Origin: an uncultured Oscillospiraceae bacterium
Lineage (GTDB): Bacteria > Bacillota > Clostridia > Oscillospirales > Oscillospiraceae
Direction: 5' to 3'
Assembly: GCA_910578505.1 (NCBI GenBank)
Contig: CAJTPV010000001.1
Location: 62,001 to 126,000, forward strand
Length of the DNA stretch: 64,000 nucleotides
Below are positions 54,183-62,118 of this stretch, piece by piece. Made by a program: the position numbers and the translations under genes. Below the pieces are notes generated by a model, which worked only from the letters and a program-made list of their open reading frames with translations, made no database searches and was not told the DNA's origin. Every line of letters begins with the position of its first letter. Position 1 is the stretch's first letter.

Positions 54183-54398
54183 TTGGATTCTGTGGATGAG
54201 CGTACCCGGAAGAAGCTGCTTAAGGCTTTGGATGGGCTCCGAGAACTAAAAGGTGATATTGTCAAGCTGAAGGGTCATCCCAACCATTACCGGCTCAAGA
54301 TCCATCATTATCGTATCCTGTTTTCAATTGATGAGAGTGGGCTAGTCCAAATTATTGTGGTGGATACCATTAACACTAGGACGAATATCAAATACTAA
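54183..54398 (+). CDS. RelE/ParE-type toxin, N-terminally shortened
   Basis: A 71-aa protein whose start would be TTG. It has the RelE helix pair (VDERTRKKLLKALDGLRE) and the strands LKGHPNHYRLKIHHYRILF with the conserved Arg residues of mRNA-interferase-like toxins. The usual first strand (MYKI... type) is missing: upstream in-frame codons run back into the pglX end without a good start. It is therefore probably inactive or an N-terminal relic. It precedes its putative antitoxin by 64 bases. Confidence 0.6.
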   Translation: MDSVDERTRKKLLKALDGLRELKGDIVKLKGHPNHYRLKIHHYRILFSIDESGLVQIIVVDTINTRTNIKY

Positions 54399-54462
54399 TT
54401 CCGGGTATACATGACATACCAGTTAATGTCCCTGGTAAACCAACCAGTCGAATAGGAGGAAT

Positions 54463-54729
54463 ATGAGCCACATGAAGGAGGATCTGCGTGCCAAGCTGGC
54501 AAGCATTCCTGAGGTTGAGCCGGATGATATAGATCGTGCTATGCTGGCACAAGCCGAAGGCGATGACGATGAACCGGCTATTCCATTGGAGGAGGTCAAA
54601 AGTGCCTATGATTTTAGTGGGAAGCTGAATATTCGCATTCCCAAAAGCCTCCATTGTCAGTTAAGTCAAGAGGCCAAACGCGATGGTGTATCTCTTAACC
54701 AATACATCATTTACAAGCTTGCACGCTAA
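54463..54729 (+). CDS. HicB-like ribbon-helix-helix antitoxin
   Basis: An 88-aa acidic protein. The C-terminal ribbon-helix-helix is GKLNIRIPKSLHCQLSQEAKR followed by GVSLNQYIIYKLAR, as in HicB-family antitoxins. AGGAGG lies just before the ATG. It follows the RelE-like gene, a toxin-first order also seen in HigBA-like pairs. It would bind its own promoter and neutralise the toxin if that is still made. Confidence 0.7.
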   Translation: MSHMKEDLRAKLASIPEVEPDDIDRAMLAQAEGDDDEPAIPLEEVKSAYDFSGKLNIRIPKSLHCQLSQEAKRDGVSLNQYIIYKLAR

Positions 54730-54796
54730 ATGAGCAGAAAGGAAACTGGATGCCCTGCATGGAGGGATTATTTTGTAATCGTTAAAATTCCCCTCC

Positions 54797-54826
54797 AAAG
54801 CCGCTCTTAATGGGCGGCTTTTCCTT
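54797..54826 (+). terminator. Terminator after the antitoxin gene
   Basis: Stem AAAGCCGC / GCGGCTTT (54797-54804, 54814-54821) followed by TTCCTTT. Confidence 0.75.
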
Positions 54827-54913
54827 TGCTCAAAAAATTGAGATTACTGCCTTATTCCAATCAGATTTTGCCATATGGAAGCATCCTTCATTCCAAAGCA
54901 CACTCCTCCTCAA

Positions 54914-55327
54914 CTAAATCAGAATGCCCTCGCAGTGGTCGATCTCATGCTGGATGATCTGCGCCGTCCAGCCGGTGAAGGTTTTGAATCTCATTTGGAA
55001 CGTTTCCGTCTGATACTGCACCTTGATTGACTTCCACCGCTTCGTTAACCGCGCCCCCGGCAGCGAGAGGCACCCCTCCTGGATTTGATAGGGGTCAGAT
55101 TTCTTGATGATCTCCGGGTTGAACATCACCATGTACTTCCCTGAATTATCAAAGGCGATGATCCGCTTGTTGACCCCGATCATATTTGCCGCCATGCCGA
55201 CACAGCCCTCTTTATGCGCCTCCAAGGTTTCCAAAAGGTCCTGTGCCACTGATATGTCTTCTGGTGTAGCCGGCTCTGCCTTCTGGGATAGGAACACAGT
55301 GTCCTTCATAATCTCCCGAACCATCAT
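54914..55327 (-). CDS. def: Peptide deformylase
   Basis: A 137-aa metalloenzyme that removes the formyl group from new proteins. Its three motifs are GCVGMAANMIG (variant of G-x-G-x-A-A-x-Q with Asn for Gln), EGCLSLPG (metal-binding Cys) and QHEIDHCEGILI (the two His and the catalytic Glu). It is shorter than most Def proteins and has the N-for-Q change in motif 1, so it may be an accessory deformylase-like protein. It overlaps the alcohol dehydrogenase stop (TGATG), with GGAGG upstream. Confidence 0.85.
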   Translation of the reverse strand: MMVREIMKDTVFLSQKAEPATPEDISVAQDLLETLEAHKEGCVGMAANMIGVNKRIIAFDNSGKYMVMFNPEIIKKSDPYQIQEGCLSLPGARLTKRWKSIKVQYQTETFQMRFKTFTGWTAQIIQHEIDHCEGILI

Positions 55328-56382
55328 CAGTCCTCCATTTGAATCGCAACCTTGATGACTCCATCCCTCCGGCTATCAAAAAGCTCGTAAGCCGCCGCAA
55401 TGTCTTTCAGCAGGAAGGTGTGGGTAATCAGCGGGGTGGTGTCAATCTTCCCCAGCTCGATCAGCGCCAGCGTCTCGGCACATTTACATCCGTCTACGCC
55501 GCCGGTTTTGAAGGTCAGATTCTTGCCATACATCTCTGGCAGAGGCAGCGTTTGGGATTCGTCATACAGCGCTACGATGGTCACAGTGGCGTTCGGGCGG
55601 GCGCACTGCCATGCCATACGGAATGTTTCCGGACTTCCGGCAACCTCCAGCACTACGTCTGCGCCGCCATGATCGCTGTGTGCCAGAACAAATTCCTGAA
55701 CCGCTTCCGGCCCCACTGTCAACACCTCGGGATAGTGTTCCTTGATAAATGCCAGCCGCTGGGGATCTTTTTCGCAGACAATCACCCGCTTTGGCTGCTT
55801 CAGCAGAACACACTGCAATGTACAGATGCCAGTGGGACCCGCGCCGATGATCAGTACTGTGTCTGCAGCCTTGATTTCAGAAATATCTGCTGCCCAATAG
55901 CCTGTTGCAAGGATGTCCCCCACAAACAGCGCTTGCTGGTCTGTCACTGTATCAGGAATCCGGTTCAAGCCCTGGTCTGCATAGGGAACGCGGACATACT
56001 CCGCCTGCCCACCATCAATGCGGCACCCCAACGCCCAGCCACCGTTGGGGTCGGTACAATTGTTGACCCAGCCGTTTTTACAAAAAAAGCATTCTCCGCA
56101 GAAGGTTTCCACGTTTACCGTCACCCGGTCACCGGGCCGGACGCTGGTCACGGCGCTACCGGTTTCCACCACCACGCCCACCATCTCATGCCCCACCGTG
56201 ATGCCCGGCACAGCGCGGGGAACGCTGTCGTGCTTGATGTGGAGGTCGCTGGTGCAGATGCTCGCAAGCGTCACCCGGACAATGGCATCCCTGCTGTCCA
56301 GCAGAACCGGCTCTGGTTTGTCCAGAAGCTCAAATTTTCCTTTAGCAACATAAGTGTAGGCCAGCATTGTTTTGTACCTCAT
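55327..56382 (-). CDS. Zinc-dependent alcohol dehydrogenase (medium chain)
   Basis: A 351-aa protein. The catalytic zinc site is at ICTSDLHIKHD and GHEMVGVV. The structural zinc cysteines are in FCGECFFCKNGWVNNC. NAD(P) binding is at LIIGAGPTGICTLQ. It resembles the Clostridium/Thermoanaerobacter-type secondary alcohol or threonine dehydrogenases. It starts with a 4-base overlap (ATGA) to the AlkZ-related gene and ends overlapping def. Substrate not determinable. Confidence 0.88.
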   Translation of the reverse strand: MRYKTMLAYTYVAKGKFELLDKPEPVLLDSRDAIVRVTLASICTSDLHIKHDSVPRAVPGITVGHEMVGVVVETGSAVTSVRPGDRVTVNVETFCGECFFCKNGWVNNCTDPNGGWALGCRIDGGQAEYVRVPYADQGLNRIPDTVTDQQALFVGDILATGYWAADISEIKAADTVLIIGAGPTGICTLQCVLLKQPKRVIVCEKDPQRLAFIKEHYPEVLTVGPEAVQEFVLAHSDHGGADVVLEVAGSPETFRMAWQCARPNATVTIVALYDESQTLPLPEMYGKNLTFKTGGVDGCKCAETLALIELGKIDTTPLITHTFLLKDIAAAYELFDSRRDGVIKVAIQMED

Positions 56383-57053
56383 CGAATGAATTTTGCCAAA
56401 TCATCGTCAAAAGCATCCGGACACAACAGCCCCAGATGATGAATGATTCTCGCCCTGGATTCCTCCGGGTCGCGGTGGTAGGCTCCCTGTGTTGCATCCG
56501 CCCCCAGCACATCCTCCGTCGCCGCATACCTGGCGATGCCCCAGCCGTAGGGCCTGCCGTGCTTGTCGCAGGCGTACTCGAAGCTGTGGACAGTGATGTA
56601 GGTCTGCATTTGTAGGTTGGTAATCACAGTGTCGAAGCCCTTCAGCCCATCGCCGCCGAATCCAGCCAGCCGCTTCAAATCTTTGGACAGCGTTGGCCCT
56701 TCCCGCAGCAGTACGTCCATAATACGCTTCTCCCGATAGCTGGCGAGTCCTTCCTCGTAACGGGAATCGAAGTCGTACCCATTGCGCCGGTAATTGGCCA
56801 GATCGGGATACCACTCGCGGCTGACCAGCCCAGCCTTCTTGGAAAACAGCTTGCCGTAGGCCACCACGCCCCGGCGGGCCAGTTCCATACGCCACTCCCA
56901 CGGGCCTTCCACCCCCTCCACGAACCAGTAGCGGCTGGGGGTAAACTCCTCGATAGAGAAGTTTGGGAGGGGGCAGAGGAAGAACGGCAGAAAGCCCATC
57001 TGCTGCACCAGAGCCTCCAATTCCATAGCGCTGGTGATCTCTGGTTTTAGCAT
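56379..57053 (-). CDS. AlkZ-related protein
   Basis: A 224-aa protein with PSRYWFVEGVEGPWEWRMELARRG and GLVSREWYPDLANYRR, typical of short AlkZ-related proteins in clostridia. They share a winged-helix-like region (DVLLREGPTLSKDLKRLAG, about 115-135) with the DNA glycosylase AlkZ, but no glycosylase activity is known for this group. ATG 57053 has GAGGAGG upstream; a longer frame is open. First gene of a three-gene overlapping operon. Confidence 0.68.
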   Translation of the reverse strand: MLKPEITSAMELEALVQQMGFLPFFLCPLPNFSIEEFTPSRYWFVEGVEGPWEWRMELARRGVVAYGKLFSKKAGLVSREWYPDLANYRRNGYDFDSRYEEGLASYREKRIMDVLLREGPTLSKDLKRLAGFGGDGLKGFDTVITNLQMQTYITVHSFEYACDKHGRPYGWGIARYAATEDVLGADATQGAYHRDPEESRARIIHHLGLLCPDAFDDDLAKFIR

Positions 57054-57136
57054 GGCTGGAATCCTCCTCGGCTGCAACATTTTCCTCAGTATAACACACC
57101 TCGTCCGGCAAGTCGAGAGTCAGATGGGCTTTCGCT

Positions 57137-57295
57137 TCAATTTGCCGCAGCGGCGGCGGCAGCGCCTTTCTCTGCCCTGCTGCTGATCAACCGGCCAATC
57201 TCATAGTACAGTTTTATCAGCGACAGATTTGCAGCCAGCAGCGTGTCCAGCGATGTAAGCATAGAAGTGTAATCAGTCGATCTTCTGACATCCAT
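57137..57295 (-). pseudogene. N-terminal fragment of a DUF1016/PDDEXK-nuclease-type protein
   Basis: 52 codons with a good ribosome site (GGGGGAG). MDVRRSTDYTSMLTSLDTLLA and LIKLYYEIGRLISSR resemble the start of DUF1016 N-terminal domain proteins, which continue for about 300 more residues; here a stop follows an alanine run. Probably a decayed gene. Confidence 0.45.
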
Positions 57296-57511
57296 GGGCT
57301 CTCCCCCTTTCCGGCGCACTGCGCCAATAATGCAGTCAGAGCATAGAAAAACACGGCACATCACTGCCGTGCTTTTCCATACTCTGAATCTATCGTCTTC
57401 CGTCTGGTTTTTCAATTTCAAGCAGACGCATGGATTCCTTCTAGGACAAAGTCTTGTTACTAACCGGATATACTACTAGGGCATGTTTGAAAAATACAGA
57501 AGGGCCGTCAA

Positions 57512-57757
57512 ATGGTAGTTTCGTCAACACCGTATGGTGATGCTGACAATGTGGCAAGAGAAGCACGGCAGGAGGGCCATCGGGGGGGGTGGCAGAAGGG
57601 AATCGCGGAAGAGCGGGAAAATTCCATGCGCCGGCTGGTCTATATGTGCAGGCGGCTGGCCTTCGACCCGGAGACAGCGGCGAAGGAAATCGCAGAGCAG
57701 TTTGACATACCGCTCCATCTGGCGGCTGAAAAAGTCAGGCTCTATTGGGAGCAGTGA
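57512..57757 (+). pseudogene. C-terminal fragment of an Rpn/PDDEXK-type transposase-like protein
   Basis: 81 codons. The part after residue 15 is a charged helix (EGHRGGWQKGIAEERENSM) followed by a small helical C-terminal domain (KEIAEQFDIPLHLAAEKVRLYWEQ). This resembles the tails of Rpn-family recombination-promoting nucleases; the catalytic domain is missing. No ribosome site is seen. Weak assignment. Confidence 0.35.
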
Positions 57758-57773
57758 CTGCTTGTCCATCCAA

Positions 57774-57812
57774 ACAAAAAAAGGGAGGCGGCCCCCACGG
57801 GGGCTGCCTCCT
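57774..57812 (-). terminator. Intrinsic terminator of the membrane-protein gene
   Basis: On the minus strand: AGGAGGCAGCCCCC / GGGGGCCGCCTCCCT stem followed by a run of T, directly after the stop at 57823. A strong terminator. Confidence 0.85.
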
Positions 57813-57822
57813 GCACTATGTT

Positions 57823-58602
57823 TTACATCAGCTTTGTGGTGTACAGCACCAGCTCCGCAAAGAGCAGGATGCCCAGCGCCCACATAAGATAGTAGGAAAT
57901 AGCCGGGAAAATCATCGCCGCCAGGACGCACACAAACGCAATAGCCAGCACACCGTAAATCACCCGGTAGTCGCACTCCACAGGGAACACCCGGACCTTC
58001 CAGAGCTTTCCCTCGCTCTGCCGGGCCTTGTGGACCAGCGCCGCGATGACGGCCAGCAGAGCCGCGGCCACGACCATGCCCACAATCACCGGAACGCGCC
58101 AGATCAGGGAGTTGGCCGCGTTTCCCATGGCCCACACGGCGAACAGCGCGCCGCTGAGGGCCGCCGTGCAGAGGAAGCACTCGTGCTGGTACAGCAGGAA
58201 GACCAGCCCCAGCACCGCCAGAATGGGCACCAGGACGCACATGGTGGTCACACCCCGGTTGTCGTTTGAAAACATCGTCATAATCAGCCCTGACAGCGCC
58301 AGGAACAGCCCTATGCTGCCCAGATACGCCATAGGGGCCCGCAGCTTGCGGTCCGCCCGCTTGACGTAGCCGACCACTGCGCCCACTGCCAGCATAGCCA
58401 GGCCCAGCCAGGAGAGTACCGGCAGCACAGTCTGATAACAGAGCAGCATGGCGTCGATGGAACCGGTCACGGCCCGATATACAAGAAAGAGGTACACCTC
58501 CGCCGCCAGGCCCAACAGGAACACATTAAATACCCGGCGCAGAGCCTGATTCTCCGCCTGCTCTCGATCTGCTCTCTTCTCACTAATTGATTTTTTAGCC
58601 AT
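57823..58602 (-). CDS. Integral membrane protein of unknown function
   Basis: A 259-aa protein. A charged N-terminus (1-22) is followed by about seven hydrophobic helices (about 25-45, 58-80, 92-112, 118-138, 140-160, 168-190, 215-255). The sequence LLYQHECFLCTAALSGALF places two cysteines in the membrane. No family was recognised. Single gene with its own promoter and terminator. Confidence 0.75.
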   Translation of the reverse strand: MAKKSISEKRADREQAENQALRRVFNVFLLGLAAEVYLFLVYRAVTGSIDAMLLCYQTVLPVLSWLGLAMLAVGAVVGYVKRADRKLRAPMAYLGSIGLFLALSGLIMTMFSNDNRGVTTMCVLVPILAVLGLVFLLYQHECFLCTAALSGALFAVWAMGNAANSLIWRVPVIVGMVVAAALLAVIAALVHKARQSEGKLWKVRVFPVECDYRVIYGVLAIAFVCVLAAMIFPAISYYLMWALGILLFAELVLYTTKLM

Positions 58603-58666
58603 TTATTGAAACCTCCGAACGGATGATGGTGATTGGCTGTGCCGTCCCCCTGGCACATACCGTAAT

Positions 58667-58695
58667 ATTCTATCAGATTCCGGGACCTTTTGCAA
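58667..58695 (-). promoter_or_regulatory. Sigma-A-type promoter of the membrane-protein gene
   Basis: On the minus strand: TTGCAA (58690-58695), a 17-base spacer, TAGAAT (58667-58672). Confidence 0.6.
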
Positions 58696-58757
58696 GAGAA
58701 AATACAGGCAACTCGAAAAAAAACATATCGACGCCAAAAATGGTGGATTTTCCGGCT

Positions 58758-59780
58758 TCAGTTGACCTGCCGGGTACGGGAGAGATTGATTGTGCCCTCC
58801 TGCATGTCCGTAATCATGTCCAGGCTCCGGCCCGTGCCCTCCGCCACGCAGGCGATGGCGTTGTCCGCCACAGAGGTGGCGATGCCGGTGCGGGAGGTGA
58901 TCAGCTTGTCAAAGCCGTCGATCAAGCTGCCGCCGCCGGTCATGACGATGCCGTTGGTGGACACGTCCGCCACCAGCTCCGGCGGCGTGCGCTCCAGCAC
59001 CGAGTGGATGCTCTCCAGGATCCGCTCCGCCGGCTCCTCAAAGGCCTCCAGCATCTCCGCCGAGGAGACGGTGATGGTTTTGGGCAGGCCGGTCAGCAGG
59101 CACCGGCCCTTCACGTCCATGGTGGTCTCCTCCTCCTTGGGGAAGACGCAGCCGATGGCAATCTTCATCTTTTCCGCCGTGCTCTCGCCCACCAGGATGT
59201 TGTGCTTCCGGCGCATATACTTGACCACAGCCTCGTTGAACTGGTCCCCCGCCACCTTGATGGACGCGGACTCCACCACGCCGTTGAGGGAGATGACCGC
59301 GATATCCGCAGTGCCGCCGCCGATGTCCACCACCATATGGCCGTCCGGCTTGGTGATGTCGATGCCCGCGCCGATGGCCGCCGCCACCGGCTCCTCGATC
59401 AGGTAGACCCTGCGGCAGCCGGACTGGATGCCCGCGTCCACCACAGCGCGCTCCTCCACCTCCGTGATGCCGGAGGGGACGCAGATGATGACCCGCGGCT
59501 TGAAGACCATGAAGCCCGCCACCTTGCGGATAAACTCCTTGAGCATGCGCTCCGTCATATCATAATCGGAGATCACGCCCTCCCGCAGAGGCCGGATGGC
59601 GACGATGTTGCCGGGGGTACGGCCCAGCATCTGGCGGGCCTCCTCGCCCACCTTCAGCAGCTTGCCGGTGTTCTTATCCATCGCGACCACAGAGGGCTCG
59701 TTGAGCACGATGCCCTTGTTTTTCACATATACCAAAACGGAAGCGGTTCCCAGATCGATTCCGATGTCTTTTGCACACAT
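58758..59780 (-). CDS. mreB: Rod-shape-determining actin MreB/Mbl
   Basis: A 340-aa bacterial actin. Phosphate 1 is IGIDLGTASVLVYV, phosphate 2 VDIGGGTADIAV, and the adenosine loop NGIVMTGGGSLI. MreB filaments guide peptidoglycan synthesis. ATG 59780 is preferred over a GTG three codons earlier, which lies inside the GAGGTGG ribosome site. No mreC/mreD follows, so it may be the Mbl paralogue or a detached MreB. It has its own promoter. Confidence 0.92.
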   Translation of the reverse strand: MCAKDIGIDLGTASVLVYVKNKGIVLNEPSVVAMDKNTGKLLKVGEEARQMLGRTPGNIVAIRPLREGVISDYDMTERMLKEFIRKVAGFMVFKPRVIICVPSGITEVEERAVVDAGIQSGCRRVYLIEEPVAAAIGAGIDITKPDGHMVVDIGGGTADIAVISLNGVVESASIKVAGDQFNEAVVKYMRRKHNILVGESTAEKMKIAIGCVFPKEEETTMDVKGRCLLTGLPKTITVSSAEMLEAFEEPAERILESIHSVLERTPPELVADVSTNGIVMTGGGSLIDGFDKLITSRTGIATSVADNAIACVAEGTGRSLDMITDMQEGTINLSRTRQVN

Positions 59781-59839
59781 ATTTTCCACCTCGTATTTTC
59801 TATTCTTAACAAAATACCGCGCTTGTACTCTAAAAAATC

Positions 59840-59868
59840 ATTATACTAAGTCCGTCCAATTTTTGCAA
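59840..59868 (-). promoter_or_regulatory. Sigma-A-type promoter for mreB
   Basis: On the minus strand: TTGCAA (59863-59868), a 17-base spacer, TATAAT (59840-59845). Confidence 0.7.
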
Positions 59869-59908
59869 GCGGTTGACAGAACTTTCTTGCTTAAAATTAT
59901 CTAAATTT

Positions 59909-60607
59909 TCAGGTCTGCAAACGCTCCCTTTCTTTACAAACCGCCTGCCGCGGGTCCTTGCGGGGGTGCCCGCCGGCCAGAGACGCGCACACCACAGACG
60001 CCGCTCCCGCCTCCAGCAGCGTACCGGCGCAGGCGGACATTGTGCTGCCGGTGGTAATCACGTCGTCGATGAGCAGGAACCGCCGCCCGGCAATCCTGGC
60101 CCAGGGAAGGGGGCGGTAAGCGCCCGCCGCGTTGGCCTGACGCCGCCGGGGGTCGTCCAGGGTGGATTGGGGCCGGTTGTGGCGGATTTTCCGCAGGGTG
60201 GGCTCCGCCTTTGCGTCCCATTCCTTTGCCGCCGCCTGGGCCAGCAGGCGGGCCTGGTCGAAGCCGCGGGCTGCGTTTCGCTGCCAGCTGACCGGAACAT
60301 AGGTGACAGCGTCAAACCGGCCGCCCAGATATTCCGCCGCAGCCTGGGCGATATAGCGGCCAAAGACGTTGGCGCGCCAGGCCGCCTTGCCAAATTTCAG
60401 GGCGTGAACGCCCTGTTCCACCATCGCCTCATAGTAAAATGCCCGTACGCTGGGATAGCCGTTGACCGTCCGGAGGGCATCGCCCTCTCCGGCGTAGGGC
60501 AGACTCTTCTTACAGTCCGGGCAGACGCCGCTGCCGGCGCGCTCCATCAGCCCTCCGCAGAAAGCGCAGCGCGGCGGGAAAAGGAGGTCCAGAATTCCCG
60601 CGATCAT
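59909..60607 (-). CDS. comF: ComF family phosphoribosyltransferase-like protein
   Basis: A 232-aa protein. The N-terminal zinc ribbon is CAFCGG...CPDC (about residues 14-34). The PRPP-binding motif is RFLLIDDVITTGSTMS (about 176-190). ARGFDQARLLA is the conserved helix after the core strand. ComF is linked to DNA uptake in competent Firmicutes and to salvage-like activities in others. It overlaps the ribbon-helix-helix gene by 4 bases. Confidence 0.88.
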   Translation of the reverse strand: MIAGILDLLFPPRCAFCGGLMERAGSGVCPDCKKSLPYAGEGDALRTVNGYPSVRAFYYEAMVEQGVHALKFGKAAWRANVFGRYIAQAAAEYLGGRFDAVTYVPVSWQRNAARGFDQARLLAQAAAKEWDAKAEPTLRKIRHNRPQSTLDDPRRRQANAAGAYRPLPWARIAGRRFLLIDDVITTGSTMSACAGTLLEAGAASVVCASLAGGHPRKDPRQAVCKERERLQT

Positions 60608-60786
60608 AAATCGTCGCCGTCGATTTGGATGTCCCCGTGCCGCTCCTCAAAGGCCTCCACGTACCGCTCCAGAGCATATTCCATCTCTTTGTTGGCGGAG
60701 CGCTTATTGCGGACGGCAATGACCTTTATCTTTGCCAATAATTCTTCTGTTACCCGCAGGGAGAATGGCGTGTAATAATTACCCAT
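60604..60786 (-). CDS. Arc-type ribbon-helix-helix protein
   Basis: A 60-aa protein: a beta strand YTPFSLRV, helix 1 TEELLAKIKVIAVRN and helix 2 SANKEMEYALERYVEAF form the Arc/MetJ-type ribbon-helix-helix. It overlaps comF (ATGA), so it is translated with it and could autoregulate the pair. Probable transcription regulator. Confidence 0.75.
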   Translation of the reverse strand: MGNYYTPFSLRVTEELLAKIKVIAVRNKRSANKEMEYALERYVEAFEERHGDIQIDGDDL

Positions 60787-60860
60787 TTGCTACCTCTTTG
60801 CTGCCTCATGTCAAATTGATTTCAAAAGTATATGACAGCCAGTTCAAAATGTATGAATTT

Positions 60861-60889
60861 ATTATAGCATTATTGATATTAAAATACAA
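60861..60889 (-). promoter_or_regulatory. Sigma-A-type promoter for the ribbon-helix-helix/comF operon
   Basis: On the minus strand: TTGTAT (60884-60889), a 17-base spacer, TGC before TATAAT (60861-60866), an extended -10. Confidence 0.65.
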
Positions 60890-61011
60890 TCACCAATCTG
60901 CACAAATGCAGTCGCGGTTGTCTGCGCCAAAATACGCGCAAACGCCCTCTGAAAACCAGAGAGCATTTGGCCGCATTTTTCGTATTATAGCCATCTTCAG
61001 AATTGCCGGAA

Positions 61012-61049
61012 GCAGGCCCTCTCCGTCATGGCTGACGGAGAGGGCCTGC
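61012..61049 (-). terminator. Long hairpin after the chimeric DUF4340 gene
   Basis: A perfect 17-bp stem GCAGGCCCTCTCCGTCA / TGACGGAGAGGGCCTGC with a 4-base loop, 31 bases past the stop. T-richness after it on the minus strand is weak, but stem strength supports termination. Confidence 0.7.
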
Positions 61050-61080
61050 CACCACTTTATCAGGAATTTTGCTCTTTGCC

Positions 61081-62118
61081 TTAGTCCAGCACGATGGCAT
61101 GGACCGCTTCGATCAGGCCGACCACAGCGGTGCGCTCCACCAGGGATACGCCCTCACCGTCCACCACCGCAAGGCAGCGGCTGCCATCATAGCGGTACAA
61201 TTGGATTTCGACCTGGGGGAAGTTTTCGTTATCCAGGGAAATGGTCAGGCCGATCTCCTCCTTCTGCGCGGGCTGCTCATCGGTAAATTCCTCTGCAATC
61301 AGGGCCTCCAGCGCGGATTGGAGATCAGCAATCTCCAGTTCGTTTTTCTCCTGATAGGCCCAGGTGCGCGCATCTCCATCCTTCTCAGCGGTAAGGGTGT
61401 AATTGTTCCCCTCCAGAGAAATGTCGAGCTGCTGGACATCGGAGAAATCCGCCCAGAACGCTTCAGGATGCCGGAGGTCATTGTAGGCCGCTGCCGCCAG
61501 CTTTTTGTAGCTGCCGGAGGAAACCTTGTAGACGATCTGCGATTCACCAACCCGGATATATGCCGAGATGTCCGCCTCCTGGTCCCCGTCCTCCGCTTCT
61601 TCGGCGGCATTCACATCCTCCGGGTCAGGACTGACATAGAGGACAAAGGTATCCGCAGTTTCCTCGCCATCTTCCGTGGTATAATCCACGGTGATGGTCA
61701 ATTCAGGCGCGTCCAGGCCATACGTCTGCAGCTCCTCATCCGTTACGTTATATGACACATAGTTGACCGGATTCAGATTGGTGATGCTCTGCAGATAGCT
61801 TTCCACCCTGGACGTATCCAGCGGCAGATTTTTGCCGCTCCGCTGGGTGAAATAAACATCATCGGCGCTGTAGGTGTCTGTACTGTCCTCCTGACCGGAC
61901 TGCACCACCCAATAGATGGTCACGTCCTGCTCCAGCGCGTTGACCACCGCCTTCGTATTGCTGGTGATGGAGTAGAGCTTGGAGGCGCTGATATCATACC
62001 TGGTCACGGCGGCGGGCAGCGCGGAGACAAAGATGTTGAGCACAAGCAGGATGGCCAGCACCACCACGGAGATGGTCAGGGAGTAGGCGCCGCCGCGAAA
62101 GGCATTTTGGTTTCGCAT
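61081..62118 (-). CDS. GldG N-terminus / DUF4340 chimeric protein
   Basis: A 345-aa protein. Residues 1-75 (a membrane helix at about 13-35, then RYDISASKLYSITSNTKAVV and QDVTIYWVVQ) match the start of GldG-type ABC auxiliary proteins. From about residue 80 on (LPLDTSRVESYLQSIT, YVSYNVTDEELQTYGLD, VGESQIVYKVSSGSY, SYKKLAAAAYNDLRHPE) it matches DUF4340 proteins. In related clostridia these are two adjacent genes of about 450-550 aa each, so this looks like an in-frame deletion joining them. The start overlaps the permease stop (TGATG), as expected for gldG. The product may be non-functional. Confidence 0.75.
   Translation of the reverse strand: MRNQNAFRGGAYSLTISVVVLAILLVLNIFVSALPAAVTRYDISASKLYSITSNTKAVVNALEQDVTIYWVVQSGQEDSTDTYSADDVYFTQRSGKNLPLDTSRVESYLQSITNLNPVNYVSYNVTDEELQTYGLDAPELTITVDYTTEDGEETADTFVLYVSPDPEDVNAAEEAEDGDQEADISAYIRVGESQIVYKVSSGSYKKLAAAAYNDLRHPEAFWADFSDVQQLDISLEGNNYTLTAEKDGDARTWAYQEKNELEIADLQSALEALIAEEFTDEQPAQKEEIGLTISLDNENFPQVEIQLYRYDGSRCLAVVDGEGVSLVERTAVVGLIEAVHAIVLD

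Noticed and set aside
60887-61011. Gene in the AT-rich gap upstream of the ribbon-helix-helix gene
   Set aside because: The plus-strand frame crossing it has no ribosome site or recognisable sequence; I see only promoter and terminator elements.
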